The notes below the pieces were generated by a model. It ran no database searches. It was not told where the DNA came from and saw only the letters and a list, made by a program, of their open reading frames with translations. Shown here piece after piece: positions 47,946 to 57,640 of a stretch of DNA of 64,000 bases. The DNA lies in the NCBI GenBank assembly GCA_030529225.1, contig JAUMXH010000002.1:86653-150652 (forward strand), given 5' to 3'. Position 1 is the first letter of the stretch, and every line of letters starts with the position of its first letter. The position numbers and the translations under genes were made by a program. The DNA is from Bacillota bacterium. Lineage in GTDB: Bacteria; Bacillota; Clostridia; Peptostreptococcales; Acidaminobacteraceae.

Positions 47946-50123
47946 ATGAAAAAACCAAACTTGTTTAGGATGAGAACGGTAGGCGGAAAAATCACGGCAG
48001 CAGTGGCAATCTGCGTAGTGCTTGTTTTTGCAACCATTATGATAATGACCGCAAAAATGGCTTACGATTCCGTACTGGATAAGAGTAAAGAAATGACGAT
48101 TGCCAACGACAGGGCCTTTGCCAACGAGTTGCACTCGGTCTTGAGCAGGCTGGACCAGAGCGGCAAGGACGTGGTTCCGAGGGTAGGCTTTCGACTCAAG
48201 TATGTTGATGAGCTCAAGCAAAAACCCGAGGAGGAGCGTCTGAGCCTTGCGAGAAAATATCGTCTGGACATGGTCGACTTCCTGAAAGATGCGATTGAAA
48301 ACAACGACGATATCATCAGTGGCGGAATCTTCTTTGCGCCGAACGCCTTCGACGGCTATGATGCGGCGTTTCAAAATAAAGACGGATTTGACGGAAGCGG
48401 CAGGTGTATTCTGTTTGTGGACAGCGCAGGCGCAACGACGGAGCGTGGCGCGTTCTCTTCTTCGGAAGTGGATTCGGAGGACTGGTACAAGCTGACCATG
48501 CAGGACGGACAGGCGCACTTGACCGACCCGTTCGAGTTTGTCAAACCGGACGGCAGCAAGTCGATCATCACCACCCTGTCGATTCCGATCAAGCACGAGG
48601 GCAAGACCATTGGCGTCATCGCGCTGGATTCGTCATTGGACATCTTTCAGGCCAGCGTGGAGCGCGAAAAGATTGCCGAGAGAATCCGCATGATCGTGAC
48701 CGAGAGCGGCAAGATCGTCGCCCACAGCCACAATCCGGAGAACGTTCTGAAGAGCGGTTCGGAGGTCGGACTCTCGCAGGACATGTTGCAACACATCGCG
48801 AATGCGGAGGAACACAGCGAGTTTGAACAGTCGGAGCAACTTGGAGAAGAGGCCTTTGCGAGCTACATGCCGGTCATCTTTGAAGGGATTGAGGAAACCT
48901 GGACCGTGGCTTCCGAGACGGCAAACAGTTACATTACCAAAGAAATCAAAAGCATGGTGATCACCATGGCCATCATCGCGGCAATCGGAATCTTAATTAC
49001 CCTCACGGTCTTGGTGCTGCTCAGCAAGAAGATGATCACCCGGCCGACCGCGATGATCAAAGGTATCATCGAACAGCTCAGCGAATTCAACTTTGTGCTT
49101 GAGGAGACGCCGAAGACACAGGCGCTGATGGAGCGCAGGGACGAGATCGGTGAGATGTCGCAGTCGATGAAGCGCATGGTCGACAAGGTGAAGGAGCTGG
49201 TCAGCAGGATTACCGAGAACTCGGAGAACGTGGCGGCGACTTCGGAGGAGCTGACCGCAACCGCAGAGACCAACCAGGCTTCGGCTTCGGAGCTCGCAAA
49301 TGCGATCGACGATATTGCGAAGGGAGCGACAGACCAGGCGCACAGCACCGACAGCACCGCGACCGACATCGACGAGATCGGTCGAAACATAGAGGAAAAC
49401 TTCAGGCTGATCGTCGAACTGACCGAGAGCACGCATGACATTGAAGAGCAGAAGGACGAGGGCAGCAAGATCGTCGACGACTTGATGCAGAAGAGCCGGG
49501 AAAACTCGGATGCGACGGAAAAGGTGGCGGAAGTCGTTCAGCAGACCAATGAGAGCGCGGAGCGAATCGAGAGCGTCAGCGGCATGATTCAGTCGATTGC
49601 GGACCAGACCAACCTGCTCGCCCTGAACGCGGCAATCGAGGCCGCCAGAGCCGGCGAATCGGGCAGGGGATTTGCGGTCGTCGCGGAGGAAATCCGAAAG
49701 CTCGCCGAGCAGTCGACTTCGTTTACCGATGAGATCAAGGCGATCATTTCAGACCTAAAACAGAAGGCCGAGAGCGCCGTAAAGATTATGGATCGTGCGA
49801 CCGTGTTGATGGCCGAGCAGCTCCAGGGCGCCGAGGCGACCTACAAGAAATTCGATGTGATTTCTTCGGCGATCGAACACTCTAAAAAACTGGTCGAGCG
49901 CTTGAACCAATCGGGCGTCGTGATGCAGGAGAAGAAGAACAACATCGTGAACAACATCACCGGCCTGACCGAAATTGCGGAGGCGAACGCCGCATCGAGC
50001 CAGGAGGCGACCGCAACCATAGAGCAGCAGCTCGTTTCGATTACGGAAATCGCCAATGCGAGCGGCGATTTAGCGAAAATCGCTTCGGATCTGCAGCACG
50101 AGATCAGCCTGTTCAGGGTGTAA
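47946..50123 (+). CDS. Methyl-accepting chemotaxis protein with Cache sensor
   Basis: A 725-residue chemoreceptor: TM1 at about 16-38, a periplasmic-side dCache ligand domain (about 40-330; [38 protein letters not shown]), TM2 at about 337-360, a HAMP segment and a long signalling coiled coil. The hairpin tip [20 protein letters not shown] followed by [29 protein letters not shown] (quoted in parts) is diagnostic. The ligand is unknown. No che or flagellar genes lie in the window, so it may serve motility genes elsewhere or another output. Confidence 0.95.
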   Translation: MKKPNLFRMRTVGGKITAAVAICVVLVFATIMIMTAKMAYDSVLDKSKEMTIANDRAFANELHSVLSRLDQSGKDVVPRVGFRLKYVDELKQKPEEERLSLARKYRLDMVDFLKDAIENNDDIISGGIFFAPNAFDGYDAAFQNKDGFDGSGRCILFVDSAGATTERGAFSSSEVDSEDWYKLTMQDGQAHLTDPFEFVKPDGSKSIITTLSIPIKHEGKTIGVIALDSSLDIFQASVEREKIAERIRMIVTESGKIVAHSHNPENVLKSGSEVGLSQDMLQHIANAEEHSEFEQSEQLGEEAFASYMPVIFEGIEETWTVASETANSYITKEIKSMVITMAIIAAIGILITLTVLVLLSKKMITRPTAMIKGIIEQLSEFNFVLEETPKTQALMERRDEIGEMSQSMKRMVDKVKELVSRITENSENVAATSEELTATAETNQASASELANAIDDIAKGATDQAHSTDSTATDIDEIGRNIEENFRLIVELTESTHDIEEQKDEGSKIVDDLMQKSRENSDATEKVAEVVQQTNESAERIESVSGMIQSIADQTNLLALNAAIEAARAGESGRGFAVVAEEIRKLAEQSTSFTDEIKAIISDLKQKAESAVKIMDRATVLMAEQLQGAEATYKKFDVISSAIEHSKKLVERLNQSGVVMQEKKNNIVNNITGLTEIAEANAASSQEATATIEQQLVSITEIANASGDLAKIASDLQHEISLFRV

Positions 50124-50169
50124 GCAAGACTTTGCACCGGCCGTGAGCCGAGCTGAAAAGACAGATACA

Positions 50170-50208
50170 AAGGGCAAATGCTTCCGTTTGGAATCGTTTG
50201 CCTTTTTT
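50170..50208 (+). terminator. Terminator after the chemoreceptor
   Basis: Stem AGGGCAAA with TTTGCC, interrupted, and inner TTCC/GGAA pairing, followed by TTTTTTT. Confidence 0.75.
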
Positions 50209-50275
50209 TGTTCCTCCAAAACGGGTATATATTTATAGTATAAACATTGCATGAGAAAAGACTGTGAGGGACGGT

Positions 50276-51085
50276 ATGAGAAAGTTATTGGCAAGCGACC
50301 TGGACGGAACCCTGCTGGGAACGAGCAAGGTGTTGAGTGAGCCCGTGAAGCGGGCGGTCAAGAGATGGCAAGATGCGGGTAACCTCTTTGTCATCGCGAC
50401 CGGCAGGATGATCTCTTCGCTCGAGTACTACGCGGACCAGCTGAACGCGTCGCAGTACATCATTTCCTGCAGCGGGGCGGTGACCTACGAGGATAAGAAG
50501 CCCATCCGGGAGCACCGCGTCCCGATGGAAAAGGTTGAAACATTGTGGAAGGTCATGCAGGAGACCGGCGGATATGCCCAGGTTTACGCCGGCAGAAAGC
50601 TCGTCGCAATCAGACGGGGCGGCGTCGCCGAGCGCTACGAAAACTATGTGAAGACCCTGCCCGAGCCGTACTCGATTCCGATTTCCTATGCGAAGGAGCT
50701 CGGAGAGGACTTCCCGAGGGACGTTCACAAACTCAGCTTCACCTTTGAAAGCGAGGAGGAGGCCAAACAGGTTCTGGAAAAGATGGGAAATTTGCAGGAT
50801 GTCAACTGTTTTAAATCCCTCTCCTACCTGTACGATATCATCTCTTTGCAGTCGAACAAGGGGATTGCGGTCAAGTCGCTGGCCGAAAGACTCGGCATCC
50901 GCGAGGAGGATACCTATGTGATCGGAGACAACGAAAACGACGTCTCTATGTTTGAGTACTTCAAGAACAGCGGGATTATGCGCAGCGCGCCTTCCCACCT
51001 GCACGGCAAGGCCGGCATGGTGCTGCCGAGCGCCGAAGAGGACGGGGTCGCAGAATTTATAGACCGCATCCTGTCCGCGCAGTAG
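50276..51085 (+). CDS. Cof-type HAD-IIB family hydrolase
   Basis: A 269-residue phosphatase with the four HAD motifs: LASDLDGTLLG (nucleophile and acid aspartates), FVIATGR, a lysine in SLQSNKGIAVKSLAERL and VIGDNENDVSMFEY. The C2B cap lies between motifs II and III. Family members dephosphorylate sugar phosphates, nucleotides or pyridoxal phosphate; the substrate here is unknown. The ATG at 50276 follows GAGGG by 5 bp and removes four extra residues from the longest frame. Confidence 0.92.
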   Translation: MRKLLASDLDGTLLGTSKVLSEPVKRAVKRWQDAGNLFVIATGRMISSLEYYADQLNASQYIISCSGAVTYEDKKPIREHRVPMEKVETLWKVMQETGGYAQVYAGRKLVAIRRGGVAERYENYVKTLPEPYSIPISYAKELGEDFPRDVHKLSFTFESEEEAKQVLEKMGNLQDVNCFKSLSYLYDIISLQSNKGIAVKSLAERLGIREEDTYVIGDNENDVSMFEYFKNSGIMRSAPSHLHGKAGMVLPSAEEDGVAEFIDRILSAQ

Positions 51086-51207
51086 CAGGCTTTTGCGGGA
51101 GTCTCGCGCTTTGAGGGTGCAAGTCCCCCCGCGCTCGCCGGCGGCCCCCTTTTTTGTGCAAAGAATAAAGTCTATTGTTGAAAAAAGCCGGTAGAATGAA
51201 AGAACCG

Positions 51208-52050
51208 TCAGGATAAAAAATCCATGCGCAAAATCGCCATTTTCAGCAGCTTATCGCCCACCCAAGCGAGCATCCTGTGCGCGGAGCGAATCTTCGGGTG
51301 CTTCATATCGTAGTAGCCGAGCATGTAGTCTTTGGCGCTGACCTTGATGCGCGTAGACCAGTTCAAGTCGGTGCGCGGATTGTTCACATAAAAGTGACCG
51401 CTCACCTCGCCGATGCCCATGTTCTTTAGGGTCTTGGAGAGCATCAGCGAGAGCCCGAGTTTCCCCACGCTGTCGAAGACCAGGCGCGCGCCCGGAAAGC
51501 GCTTGGAGAGCTCCAGCACCAGGGCCCTGACCTCGTAGCGTTTCAGGTAGTGGAAGACCCCCGCGGCATAGAAGATGGCGCCGTTCGATCCGTCGATTTC
51601 ATCCATCCACGCATGGTTTTTCAGATCATAGGCCAGCGTTTGCTCCCGCTCTTCTTCGGGAATCAGTTGTTTGCGCAGCTCGATCACATCCGGAAAGTCG
51701 ATCGCAATCCTTTTGCAGAGCCCGTTGTCGCAGAGCTTTGCGCTTTGGTCCAGGCCGCATCCGAGGTTCACGACGCTCGCCTTGGGGTGCTCTTTCAGGT
51801 AGTCTTTGATTTCCCACATCAGATCGAGCTGGCGCATCGCGGCCTCCAAGGCGCCGAACTCAAAGGCGAGGCTGTCCTTCTTGCGTTCGAGCTCCGAGAA
51901 ATCGTAGTCCAGCTTGCTGCAGAGCTCTCCGGCCGACGGGTCCGAATAGAGCTCCGGAAATCGTTCGGAGCAGATCTTCCTGCCGTAAAGCGGCACGATC
52001 AAAGTTTCCTGCACCGTGTTCTTTTCGATTTTTATTTTTTTGATTGCCAT
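51208..52050 (-). CDS. LCMT/TcmP-like class I SAM O-methyltransferase
   Basis: A 280-residue protein of the leucine carboxyl methyltransferase/PPM1 superfamily that also holds TcmP-type polyketide O-methyltransferases. Seen are RFPELYSDPSAGEL near the N-terminus, the SAM loop VVNLGCGLDQSAKLC, AIDFPDVIELRKQLIPEEERE and FYAAGVFHYLKRYEVRALV. Its substrate is unknown. The frame is open to 52113; the ATG at 52050 has AAAGGGGTGATAGGA upstream. It stands alone, convergent with the HAD gene. Confidence 0.85.
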   Translation of the reverse strand: MAIKKIKIEKNTVQETLIVPLYGRKICSERFPELYSDPSAGELCSKLDYDFSELERKKDSLAFEFGALEAAMRQLDLMWEIKDYLKEHPKASVVNLGCGLDQSAKLCDNGLCKRIAIDFPDVIELRKQLIPEEEREQTLAYDLKNHAWMDEIDGSNGAIFYAAGVFHYLKRYEVRALVLELSKRFPGARLVFDSVGKLGLSLMLSKTLKNMGIGEVSGHFYVNNPRTDLNWSTRIKVSAKDYMLGYYDMKHPKIRSAHRMLAWVGDKLLKMAILRMDFLS

Positions 52051-52160
52051 TCCTATCACCCCTTTCGATGCCGCCTCGTTTCGCACCCGCGCCCGTTTAA
52101 AACATCCCCTCATCGCAAAAAAGCCGCAGGGAATCGGGTCCGCGGCCGGAAGCGATGCGA

Positions 52161-52673
52161 CTAATAGATGGTCACCATCACGTTTCCTTTGTTTCTCAGG
52201 ACGCTGTTGTAAAAGTCCTTCATATTTTCAAAATAATCGACAATTTCCTCCTTGAGTTCCTCGAGCTCCTTCTCGTCCTCCATGTCCCAGATGTTCGGGT
52301 AGAGCTCGGCCCGCTTGCAGGCGGCCACATCAAAGTTCCGCATCGCCTTTTCGATGTCAAACTTTTCGAGGGCGCTGACGATCAGCGGAATTCTCTCCTT
52401 ATTGGTGTAGGCCACATAATCGGGACTTTCCACATTGACCTCACCCACGACGGCCTCGCTCAAGGGGTTCTTCTCTTCCGGCTCCGAACTGTTCGCGCCG
52501 GTCAGGACAAAGTGCAGAACGTCCCACATCTTGTCAATGTCGAGCAGGCAGTCGGCCTCGCTGTTCCACTCTTCCATAATTTCCAGGTTCTCTTCAAATT
52601 GCGCCGGGTCGAAGTTCTTCAACTCCTCCAGCTGCTCGTCGCTGAGCAATTCGTAGTTTGCGATCATGCCCAT
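52161..52673 (-). CDS. DUF1877 family protein
   Basis: A 170-residue acidic cytoplasmic protein that starts MGMIANYELLSDEQLEELKN, with DIDKMWDVLHFVLTG and the C-terminal YFENMKDFYNSVLRNKGNVM, as in YfbM-like DUF1877 proteins. The function of the family is unknown. A TATAAT -10 candidate lies at 52730-52725 on the same strand. RBS AAGGGAGGTG. It is separate from the operon ending at 52772. Confidence 0.85.
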   Translation of the reverse strand: MGMIANYELLSDEQLEELKNFDPAQFEENLEIMEEWNSEADCLLDIDKMWDVLHFVLTGANSSEPEEKNPLSEAVVGEVNVESPDYVAYTNKERIPLIVSALEKFDIEKAMRNFDVAACKRAELYPNIWDMEDEKELEELKEEIVDYFENMKDFYNSVLRNKGNVMVTIY

Positions 52674-52771
52674 ATCGCACCTCCCTTATCTCTATTCAAG
52701 TTCCCATCAAAGTGTCCTATCGCCATTATATCACAATTTGGCCTGTCGGGAAACGGAATAGGATGGCGGGC

Positions 52772-53458
52772 TCACTTGGAAAGGGAGATCAGGGAGCGAA
52801 GCTTTGCGCGGATTTCCCGCCGAAAGCGCTCGTCACGCAGCTCTCGTTCGGGCAGCTGCAGTTCTTCGACGATTCGCGAGGGTCTTCCCGACAGCAGGAG
52901 GATGCGGTCGGCTATCCTGATCGCCTCGTCGGCTTCATGGGTGATGAAGACGATGGACTGCTTTCGCTTCTCCCAGACTCTGAGGAGCATGTCGAGCATT
53001 TCCTGCCTCAGGCTGTAGTCCAGTCCGGAGAAGGGTTCGTCCAGCAAAAGGAGCTTGCTCTCATAGTAGAAGGCCCGCGCCACGCCGCAGCGTTTTTTCA
53101 TCCCGCCCGAGAGCTGCGCCGGTCTGTAGTCCTCGAATCCTTGGAGCCCCACATCCCGGATCAGCGCATCGATTTTTTCCGCATCTTCCCGTTCCCCGAC
53201 CAGGCTGATGTTTTGCCGGGTGCTCTTCCATGGCAGGAGTCTGTCGTCCTGAAACACAAAGGAAACCTTGTCGCAGCCGCCGCTGATGCTCCCGGACTTG
53301 GGCTTGATCAGACCGGCGATGATGCGGAGCAGGGTCGACTTTCCGCAGCCGGAAGGGCCCATCACCGAAAGGATTTCATTCTCCCTGATGTCAAAGGAAA
53401 TGTCGGAAAGGACCGGAAGGTCGGCAAAGTCATGGTCAATTTGTTTGATCGATATCAT
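52772..53458 (-). CDS. NitT/TauT-type ABC transporter ATP-binding protein
   Basis: A 228-residue ATPase of the SsuB/TauB class. Walker A GPSGCGKSTLLRIIAG, Q-loop VFQDDRLLPWKS, signature LSGGMKKRCGVARA, Walker B LLLLDEPFSGLD and H-loop ITHEADEA are intact. It overlaps the permease gene by 23 bp and is the last gene of the five-gene operon that begins with the cupin. The substrate is unknown. Confidence 0.93.
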   Translation of the reverse strand: MISIKQIDHDFADLPVLSDISFDIRENEILSVMGPSGCGKSTLLRIIAGLIKPKSGSISGGCDKVSFVFQDDRLLPWKSTRQNISLVGEREDAEKIDALIRDVGLQGFEDYRPAQLSGGMKKRCGVARAFYYESKLLLLDEPFSGLDYSLRQEMLDMLLRVWEKRKQSIVFITHEADEAIRIADRILLLSGRPSRIVEELQLPERELRDERFRREIRAKLRSLISLSK

Positions 53459-54197
53459 AGCGTTCTCCCATCTGAAAGAGTTGTTCCAAAAGCCATCTCG
53501 TCAGGTAAAACAGGAGGAGGATCAGGATGGACCAGGCCATCACCGCGTCGGTCTCCAGATTCAGCCTCGCCGATTGCAACATGCCGCCGATTCCGTCGGT
53601 GGTCGTCAGCACCTCGCCCATCACCGCAATCTTCCAGCCGAGCCCCAGGGCGTTCATACAGCCCGACTTAAAGTAGGGCAGAACAGAAGGCGTCACGATG
53701 TGAAAGAACACCTTGCTCCGGCTGAACTTGTAGATTTTGGCCATCTCAATCAGGCCGGGGTCGATTCTCTGAAATCCTTCGCTGACATTGATTGCGATGA
53801 TCGGAAGCACCGAGAGGACCAGGATAAACACCGAGGGTTTTCCGTTGAATCCGAACCAAATCAGCGCCAGGACCAGCCAGGAGATGGGGGGGACCGTCTG
53901 CAAAATGCCTATGATCGGGAGGATGAGCTGCCTTGCAAGCTTGGATTTTCCGGTCAGAATGCCGAATCCGACCCCGGCGGACAGGCCGATCAGGAGGCCG
54001 GCAAAGAGTCGTTTGCTCGTGATCAGGATCATGCGCAGCATCTCGGGATCGGCGATCATGTCGAGGAGTTTTTGCAGGGTCGACGGGACGCTCGGTAAAA
54101 CGACCGGTGGCAAAAAGCTCGACGCAATTTGCCACCCTGTCATGACCAGGGCTATCGATAGAACGCTGTAGCCTTGGTTCTTTAAGTTACTGTTCAT
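53436..54197 (-). CDS. NitT/TauT-type ABC transporter permease
   Basis: A 253-residue SsuC-like permease with six helices and the EAA loop (GFQRIDPGLIEMAKIYKFSRSK, quoted in part, then FFHIVTPSVLPYFKSG). LIGLSAGVGFGILTGKS and QTVPPISWLVLALIWFGF are family features. It overlaps the binding-protein gene by 11 bp and the ATPase gene by 23 bp. Confidence 0.93.
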   Translation of the reverse strand: MNSNLKNQGYSVLSIALVMTGWQIASSFLPPVVLPSVPSTLQKLLDMIADPEMLRMILITSKRLFAGLLIGLSAGVGFGILTGKSKLARQLILPIIGILQTVPPISWLVLALIWFGFNGKPSVFILVLSVLPIIAINVSEGFQRIDPGLIEMAKIYKFSRSKVFFHIVTPSVLPYFKSGCMNALGLGWKIAVMGEVLTTTDGIGGMLQSARLNLETDAVMAWSILILLLFYLTRWLLEQLFQMGERYDIDQTN

Positions 54198-55236
54198 AGT
54201 ACATCGTATCCGCCGGCAACTTTCCTCCGATCATCTTCGGATCGAACGAGTGCAAGAGTTCGTAGAACATCTTCAGCTCTTCCGATGCGTCTTGTGGAGT
54301 CTTGAAGTGCATGCCCATGTTCGGGAGCGACTTTGCAATCAGCGGCGCCTTCAATCCGAGGTGCTGCTCGGCCAGTTTGCCGGCTTCCTCAGGATTTTCG
54401 TTCACCCATTGCAGGGCCTTTTCGTACTCTTCGTTGAATTTCTTTGCGAGTTCCGGATTGGCTGCGATGAATTTTCCGGTGGCCCCGAAGCCCGCATTCG
54501 GAATCATGGTCTCGCTCGCCGTTGCCCGCTTCCACTCGTCCTCGAAGGCGAGGGCCACTCTCACGTTTTGGTTGCCCATCTTAACGCGGGTTACCTGCGG
54601 TTCTATCAGGGTCGCGTACTGCGCCTCTCCGGAAATCAGAAGCTGCGCCACTTCCGGCATACTTGCATATTGAATCGTCACATCTTTTCCGACTTCCAGA
54701 CCCGCTTCCTTGATGAAGTATTGGGTGAGGGCATCCGGCGGAGAAGATTGGAGCGGCACGTAGACGGTTTTACCCTTTAAATCCGCCCAGCTTTTGAAAT
54801 CGGGATCCGAGGTCATAAAATAGGTCACGCCCCAGGTGTTGACGTTCATCAGTTTTACATCCATACCCTTGTTGTGAAGCTTCGCCACTACGGTCAGCGG
54901 GAAGGCAAAGAGGTCGTGCTCGCCGCCCTGCACCATAGCAATCAGTTTTTCAGGCGCTTCCCAGAGGTCCACTTCGATCGTCACGTTCTCTCCGAGGGCC
55001 TTGGAATCCATCATCCTCAGAACCGGAAGGGCAGGCGGTGCCTTCGGTACTCCGACCTTTACGGTCACCTTCTCCGCCTTCGTTTCTTCGACATCCTTGT
55101 TTTCTTCCTGCTTTTCCGTCTCTTGAGCGGCCTGCTTCTCCTCGCCTTTCGGCTGCTCCTCCACTTTTTTCTCGCTCCGGCTGCAACCCACCAAAACGGC
55201 AAGGCAGAACAGGGTCATTAACAGTATCTTTTTCAT
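54187..55236 (-). CDS. NitT/TauT-type ABC substrate-binding lipoprotein
   Basis: A 349-residue lipoprotein with lipobox LVGC (about residue 18), a Glu/Lys/Gln-rich tether (about 20-60) and an SsuA/THI5-like fold: VKVGVPKAPPALPVLRMMD, MVQGGEHDLFAFPLTVVAKL, WADLKGKTVYVPLQSSPPDA, LLISGEAQYATLIEPQVTR. Relatives bind nitrate, sulfonates, taurine or pyrimidine precursors; none can be picked here. The start at 55236 follows GGAGGAAACG. It lies 13 bp after the methyltransferase gene. Confidence 0.9.
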   Translation of the reverse strand: MKKILLMTLFCLAVLVGCSRSEKKVEEQPKGEEKQAAQETEKQEENKDVEETKAEKVTVKVGVPKAPPALPVLRMMDSKALGENVTIEVDLWEAPEKLIAMVQGGEHDLFAFPLTVVAKLHNKGMDVKLMNVNTWGVTYFMTSDPDFKSWADLKGKTVYVPLQSSPPDALTQYFIKEAGLEVGKDVTIQYASMPEVAQLLISGEAQYATLIEPQVTRVKMGNQNVRVALAFEDEWKRATASETMIPNAGFGATGKFIAANPELAKKFNEEYEKALQWVNENPEEAGKLAEQHLGLKAPLIAKSLPNMGMHFKTPQDASEELKMFYELLHSFDPKMIGGKLPADTMYYEQ

Positions 55237-55249
55237 CGTTTCCTCCATT

Positions 55250-55999
55250 CTATTTTTGCGCCTTCACGGCGATGTAATACAGGTTGTCAATCGTCTTTGC
55301 AAAGAAGTCCATCATTTCAAAGAATTGCTCTTTGTTCTCATCCTTCATCGCATTTTCCAATATTTTTTGCTTGCCTTCGATTCCCTCGTCAATCGCGAGG
55401 CCTTCCTCGCTGAGCAGGGTCATCTCGTCCGACTTGTATTCCACATTCTTAAATCCGGCGTCTCCGACCAAATCCACCCATCCGTTCAGGGTGAGAGGGA
55501 GGGCCTGGACATTCAGAACCTGTTGCAATTTCTTCACTTGCTCCATGTCTTCCTTCACCTGTCTCACATCGTGGGTCAGGAGGAGTCCGCCCGGTTTCAG
55601 AACCCTGTAGTATTCGCGCACTGCAGCTTCCTTGTCCGCTTGGTTCAACATGGTCAGCATGGCCTCGTTCAGCACCACATCAAAGCTGTTGTCCTCAAAC
55701 GGGAGCGCCGTCGCGTTTCCGACTTGCAGGATGACTCTGTCCTCCAGGTTTTCCTCCTGCACTCGCTTTACGCCGTTCTTGAGCCAGTCCTCATTCAGGT
55801 CGATCCCGTAGTTCATGGTGCCGTGCTCTTTGGCGAAGCGGATCAGGTTTGCGCCCTCGTTGCAGGCCACTTCCAAAATCTTCAAATCCTTGTGAAAGCT
55901 GATTTTGTCCAGAAGCCAGTTTGTTGCGGTAACGCCGCCCGGGCGAAGTTTGGTCTTTCCGAGTCTTTTTAAGAGGTGGTGTCCTTGTTCCCGTTTCAT
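55250..55999 (-). CDS. Class I SAM-dependent small-molecule methyltransferase
   Basis: A 249-residue enzyme of the UbiE-like Methyltransf_11 group. The SAM loop reads LKILEVACNEGANLIRFAKE, the acidic strand GIDLNEDWL and motif IV FDVVLNEAMLTMLNQ, followed by EYYRVLKPGGLLLTHD. The substrate is unknown. It begins one base after the cupin stop and precedes the transporter lipoprotein by 13 bp. Cotranscription with an importer hints that the imported compound, or a product of it, is methylated. Confidence 0.88.
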   Translation of the reverse strand: MKREQGHHLLKRLGKTKLRPGGVTATNWLLDKISFHKDLKILEVACNEGANLIRFAKEHGTMNYGIDLNEDWLKNGVKRVQEENLEDRVILQVGNATALPFEDNSFDVVLNEAMLTMLNQADKEAAVREYYRVLKPGGLLLTHDVRQVKEDMEQVKKLQQVLNVQALPLTLNGWVDLVGDAGFKNVEYKSDEMTLLSEEGLAIDEGIEGKQKILENAMKDENKEQFFEMMDFFAKTIDNLYYIAVKAQK

Positions 56000-56000
56000 T

Positions 56001-56654
56001 TTACGCCTCCTTGTCCATAATTAAGAGAAGTGCCATCTTGAATCGTTCGTCCTTGGCTTGCACATCGTGGACGACTTTTTTAGGAAATACGAGTTGTTGC
56101 CCCGCTTTTAAGGTGTGGAATTCGTCGCCGACCTGCAGGGTTGCGCTTCCCTCCAGGGCGATGACCATCGCGTCTCCCGGTGCAGAGTGCGGGTTGAGCC
56201 CCTGCCCCTTGTCGAATGCCATAAGCATAAACTTGACGCCGTTTCCGGAAGCGATGTCCAGGTTCGAGATGCCGCCTTCCACATACTCGATCGCGTCCTT
56301 TAAGCTGATCACCTTACCCAATTCTATATTTTTCATATGTCCTCCTCCTTCCAGCAGGATTTCCAAATACACGCTGTCCGCCTTTGCGTCTACGCCTCGC
56401 TCTTCCTGCGCTCCGCAGAAGAGGGCCTCGCCGGCTGCTATCGTTTGCTTTTGTACTTCTATCTTCCCTTCAAACACGAGGAAAATACTTGCGTTGTCGT
56501 AATACTCCGCCGCGATGTCGGTCTCGCTTGCCATCGAGAACAGGACCGCTTTGGCCGAGTCTCCGACTGCGATTGACTTTGAAATCGTGTGGTGGCTCTT
56601 GATCGGGATGCTCTCCGCGATTCGAATAGGCCTTCCTTGTTCCAGGTTTTTCAT
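56001..56654 (-). CDS. Two-domain cupin protein
   Basis: A 217-residue protein with two cupin folds (about 20-90 and 125-215). The second carries GQGLNPHSAPGDAMVIALEGSATL (quoted in full span 20 residues or fewer as HSAPGDAMVIALEGSA) and KAGQQLVFPKKVVHDVQA, with histidines that could bind metal; the first domain keeps few metal ligands. Such proteins may be small-molecule sensors, isomerases or dioxygenases. It is the first gene of the operon, 39 bp after a TATAAT box. RBS AAAGAGGTG. Confidence 0.8.
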   Translation of the reverse strand: MKNLEQGRPIRIAESIPIKSHHTISKSIAVGDSAKAVLFSMASETDIAAEYYDNASIFLVFEGKIEVQKQTIAAGEALFCGAQEERGVDAKADSVYLEILLEGGGHMKNIELGKVISLKDAIEYVEGGISNLDIASGNGVKFMLMAFDKGQGLNPHSAPGDAMVIALEGSATLQVGDEFHTLKAGQQLVFPKKVVHDVQAKDERFKMALLLIMDKEA

Positions 56655-56692
56655 TTGTTCACCTCTTTCCCGTTTGATTGGACCTTGGCTAT

Positions 56693-56733
56693 ATTATACA
56701 AGATTACTAGGAATTATCAGTTGCAATTGCAAC
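56693..56733 (-). promoter_or_regulatory. Promoter and palindromic operator of the cupin operon
   Basis: A perfect TATAAT lies at 56698-56693 with a weak -35. Just upstream is a perfect 14-bp palindrome, GTTGCAATTGCAAC (56720-56733), which touches the -35 position. Its TTGC..GCAA symmetry is like MarR-family operators, but the regulator is not encoded nearby. Confidence 0.6.
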
Positions 56734-56937
56734 GGGATTGAAAAATTTTCTCGAATGGGCAAGGGATTGTCGAAAAACGTGATGAATCCGTGCTCCGTGG
56801 GGGTAAAAAAGCTATGGAACAAAGCTTCCCGTCCCCAATATAAGCCGCAATCTGCGCGGACCCGCGGGGGCGTTTTGAACTAAAAAAATCGGAAGCGGGA
56901 TTCTATAATAAAGAAAAAAGACGACGGAGGAAACGGA

Positions 56938-57483
56938 ATGGATCGAATAGGGGTCATACACGGCAGGTTTCAGATGCTGCACCACGGGCACATGGAATAT
57001 CTGCTCGAGGGAAAGAAACGTTGCGAATACTTGTTGGTGGGGATTACAAATCCGGATGCCGGCAAGACGGCATATCGCGATGCCAACCCGCACCGCTCGC
57101 AGGCGGCGGAGAACCCGTTGACCTATTATGAGCGCTTTCAGATGATCAAGGGAGCTTTGCTCGAAGCGGGCGTGCCGCGCGAGGGCTTTGACATCATCCC
57201 GTTTCCAATCAATGTGCCGGAGCAGATCCTCCAATACGCCCCGCGAGAGGCTACTTATTATATGACCCTGTACGATGCGTGGAGCGCGGAAAAAAAGAGG
57301 GTTCTGGAGGATTTGGGATGCCGCGTTTCGGTCATGTGGGAGCGGACGAACGAGGAGAAGTTCACCAGCGGGAGCGAGGTCAGGAGCCTGATTGCCGCCG
57401 GCAAGGAATGGAAATCGCTCGTCCCCGATTTTGTCTACCGCTATGTGCTGGAACACGGTATCGACGAGAGGATTCGCAGGTAG
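56938..57483 (+). CDS. NadM-like nicotinamide-nucleotide adenylyltransferase
   Basis: A 181-residue nucleotidyltransferase. The first HxGH-type motif is in IGVIHGRFQMLHHGHMEYLL, and the late FTSGSEVRSLIAAGKEW matches the S-x-S-x-R ATP-binding motif. A middle segment NPLTYYERFQMIKGALLEAG is also typical of archaeal-type NMN adenylyltransferases. Other members of the family transfer onto other nucleotides, so the substrate is provisional. RBS ACGGAGG; a TATAAT lies at 56904-56909. Confidence 0.82.
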   Translation: MDRIGVIHGRFQMLHHGHMEYLLEGKKRCEYLLVGITNPDAGKTAYRDANPHRSQAAENPLTYYERFQMIKGALLEAGVPREGFDIIPFPINVPEQILQYAPREATYYMTLYDAWSAEKKRVLEDLGCRVSVMWERTNEEKFTSGSEVRSLIAAGKEWKSLVPDFVYRYVLEHGIDERIRR

Positions 57484-57640
57484 AGGGAAGCCCTGCACGG
57501 GAACTAGGGGCTTATTACGATAGCTTATAACAAGAGCTTTCAGGATTCGCTTTTCGAATCGTAAGCCGCAGCGTCTCAGGGTATATCTGGGGTAATGTAA
57601 GTTACGGAACTTTCATTTTTTATAATAAAGGAGAATAAGG
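57484..57640. other. Intergenic region before the PhnD-type transporter
   Basis: It holds a weak inverted repeat right after the adenylyltransferase (AAGCCC/GGGCTT), a hairpin GATTCG/CGAATC (57543-57559) and a TATAAT at 57621 that overlaps the RBS region. No clear promoter. Confidence 0.4.

Noticed and set aside
51095..51160. tRNA-like T-arm (GGGTGCAAGTCCC) after the HAD gene
   Set aside because: No acceptor stem, anticodon arm or D-arm can be built around it. It is probably just a GC-rich convergent intergenic region.
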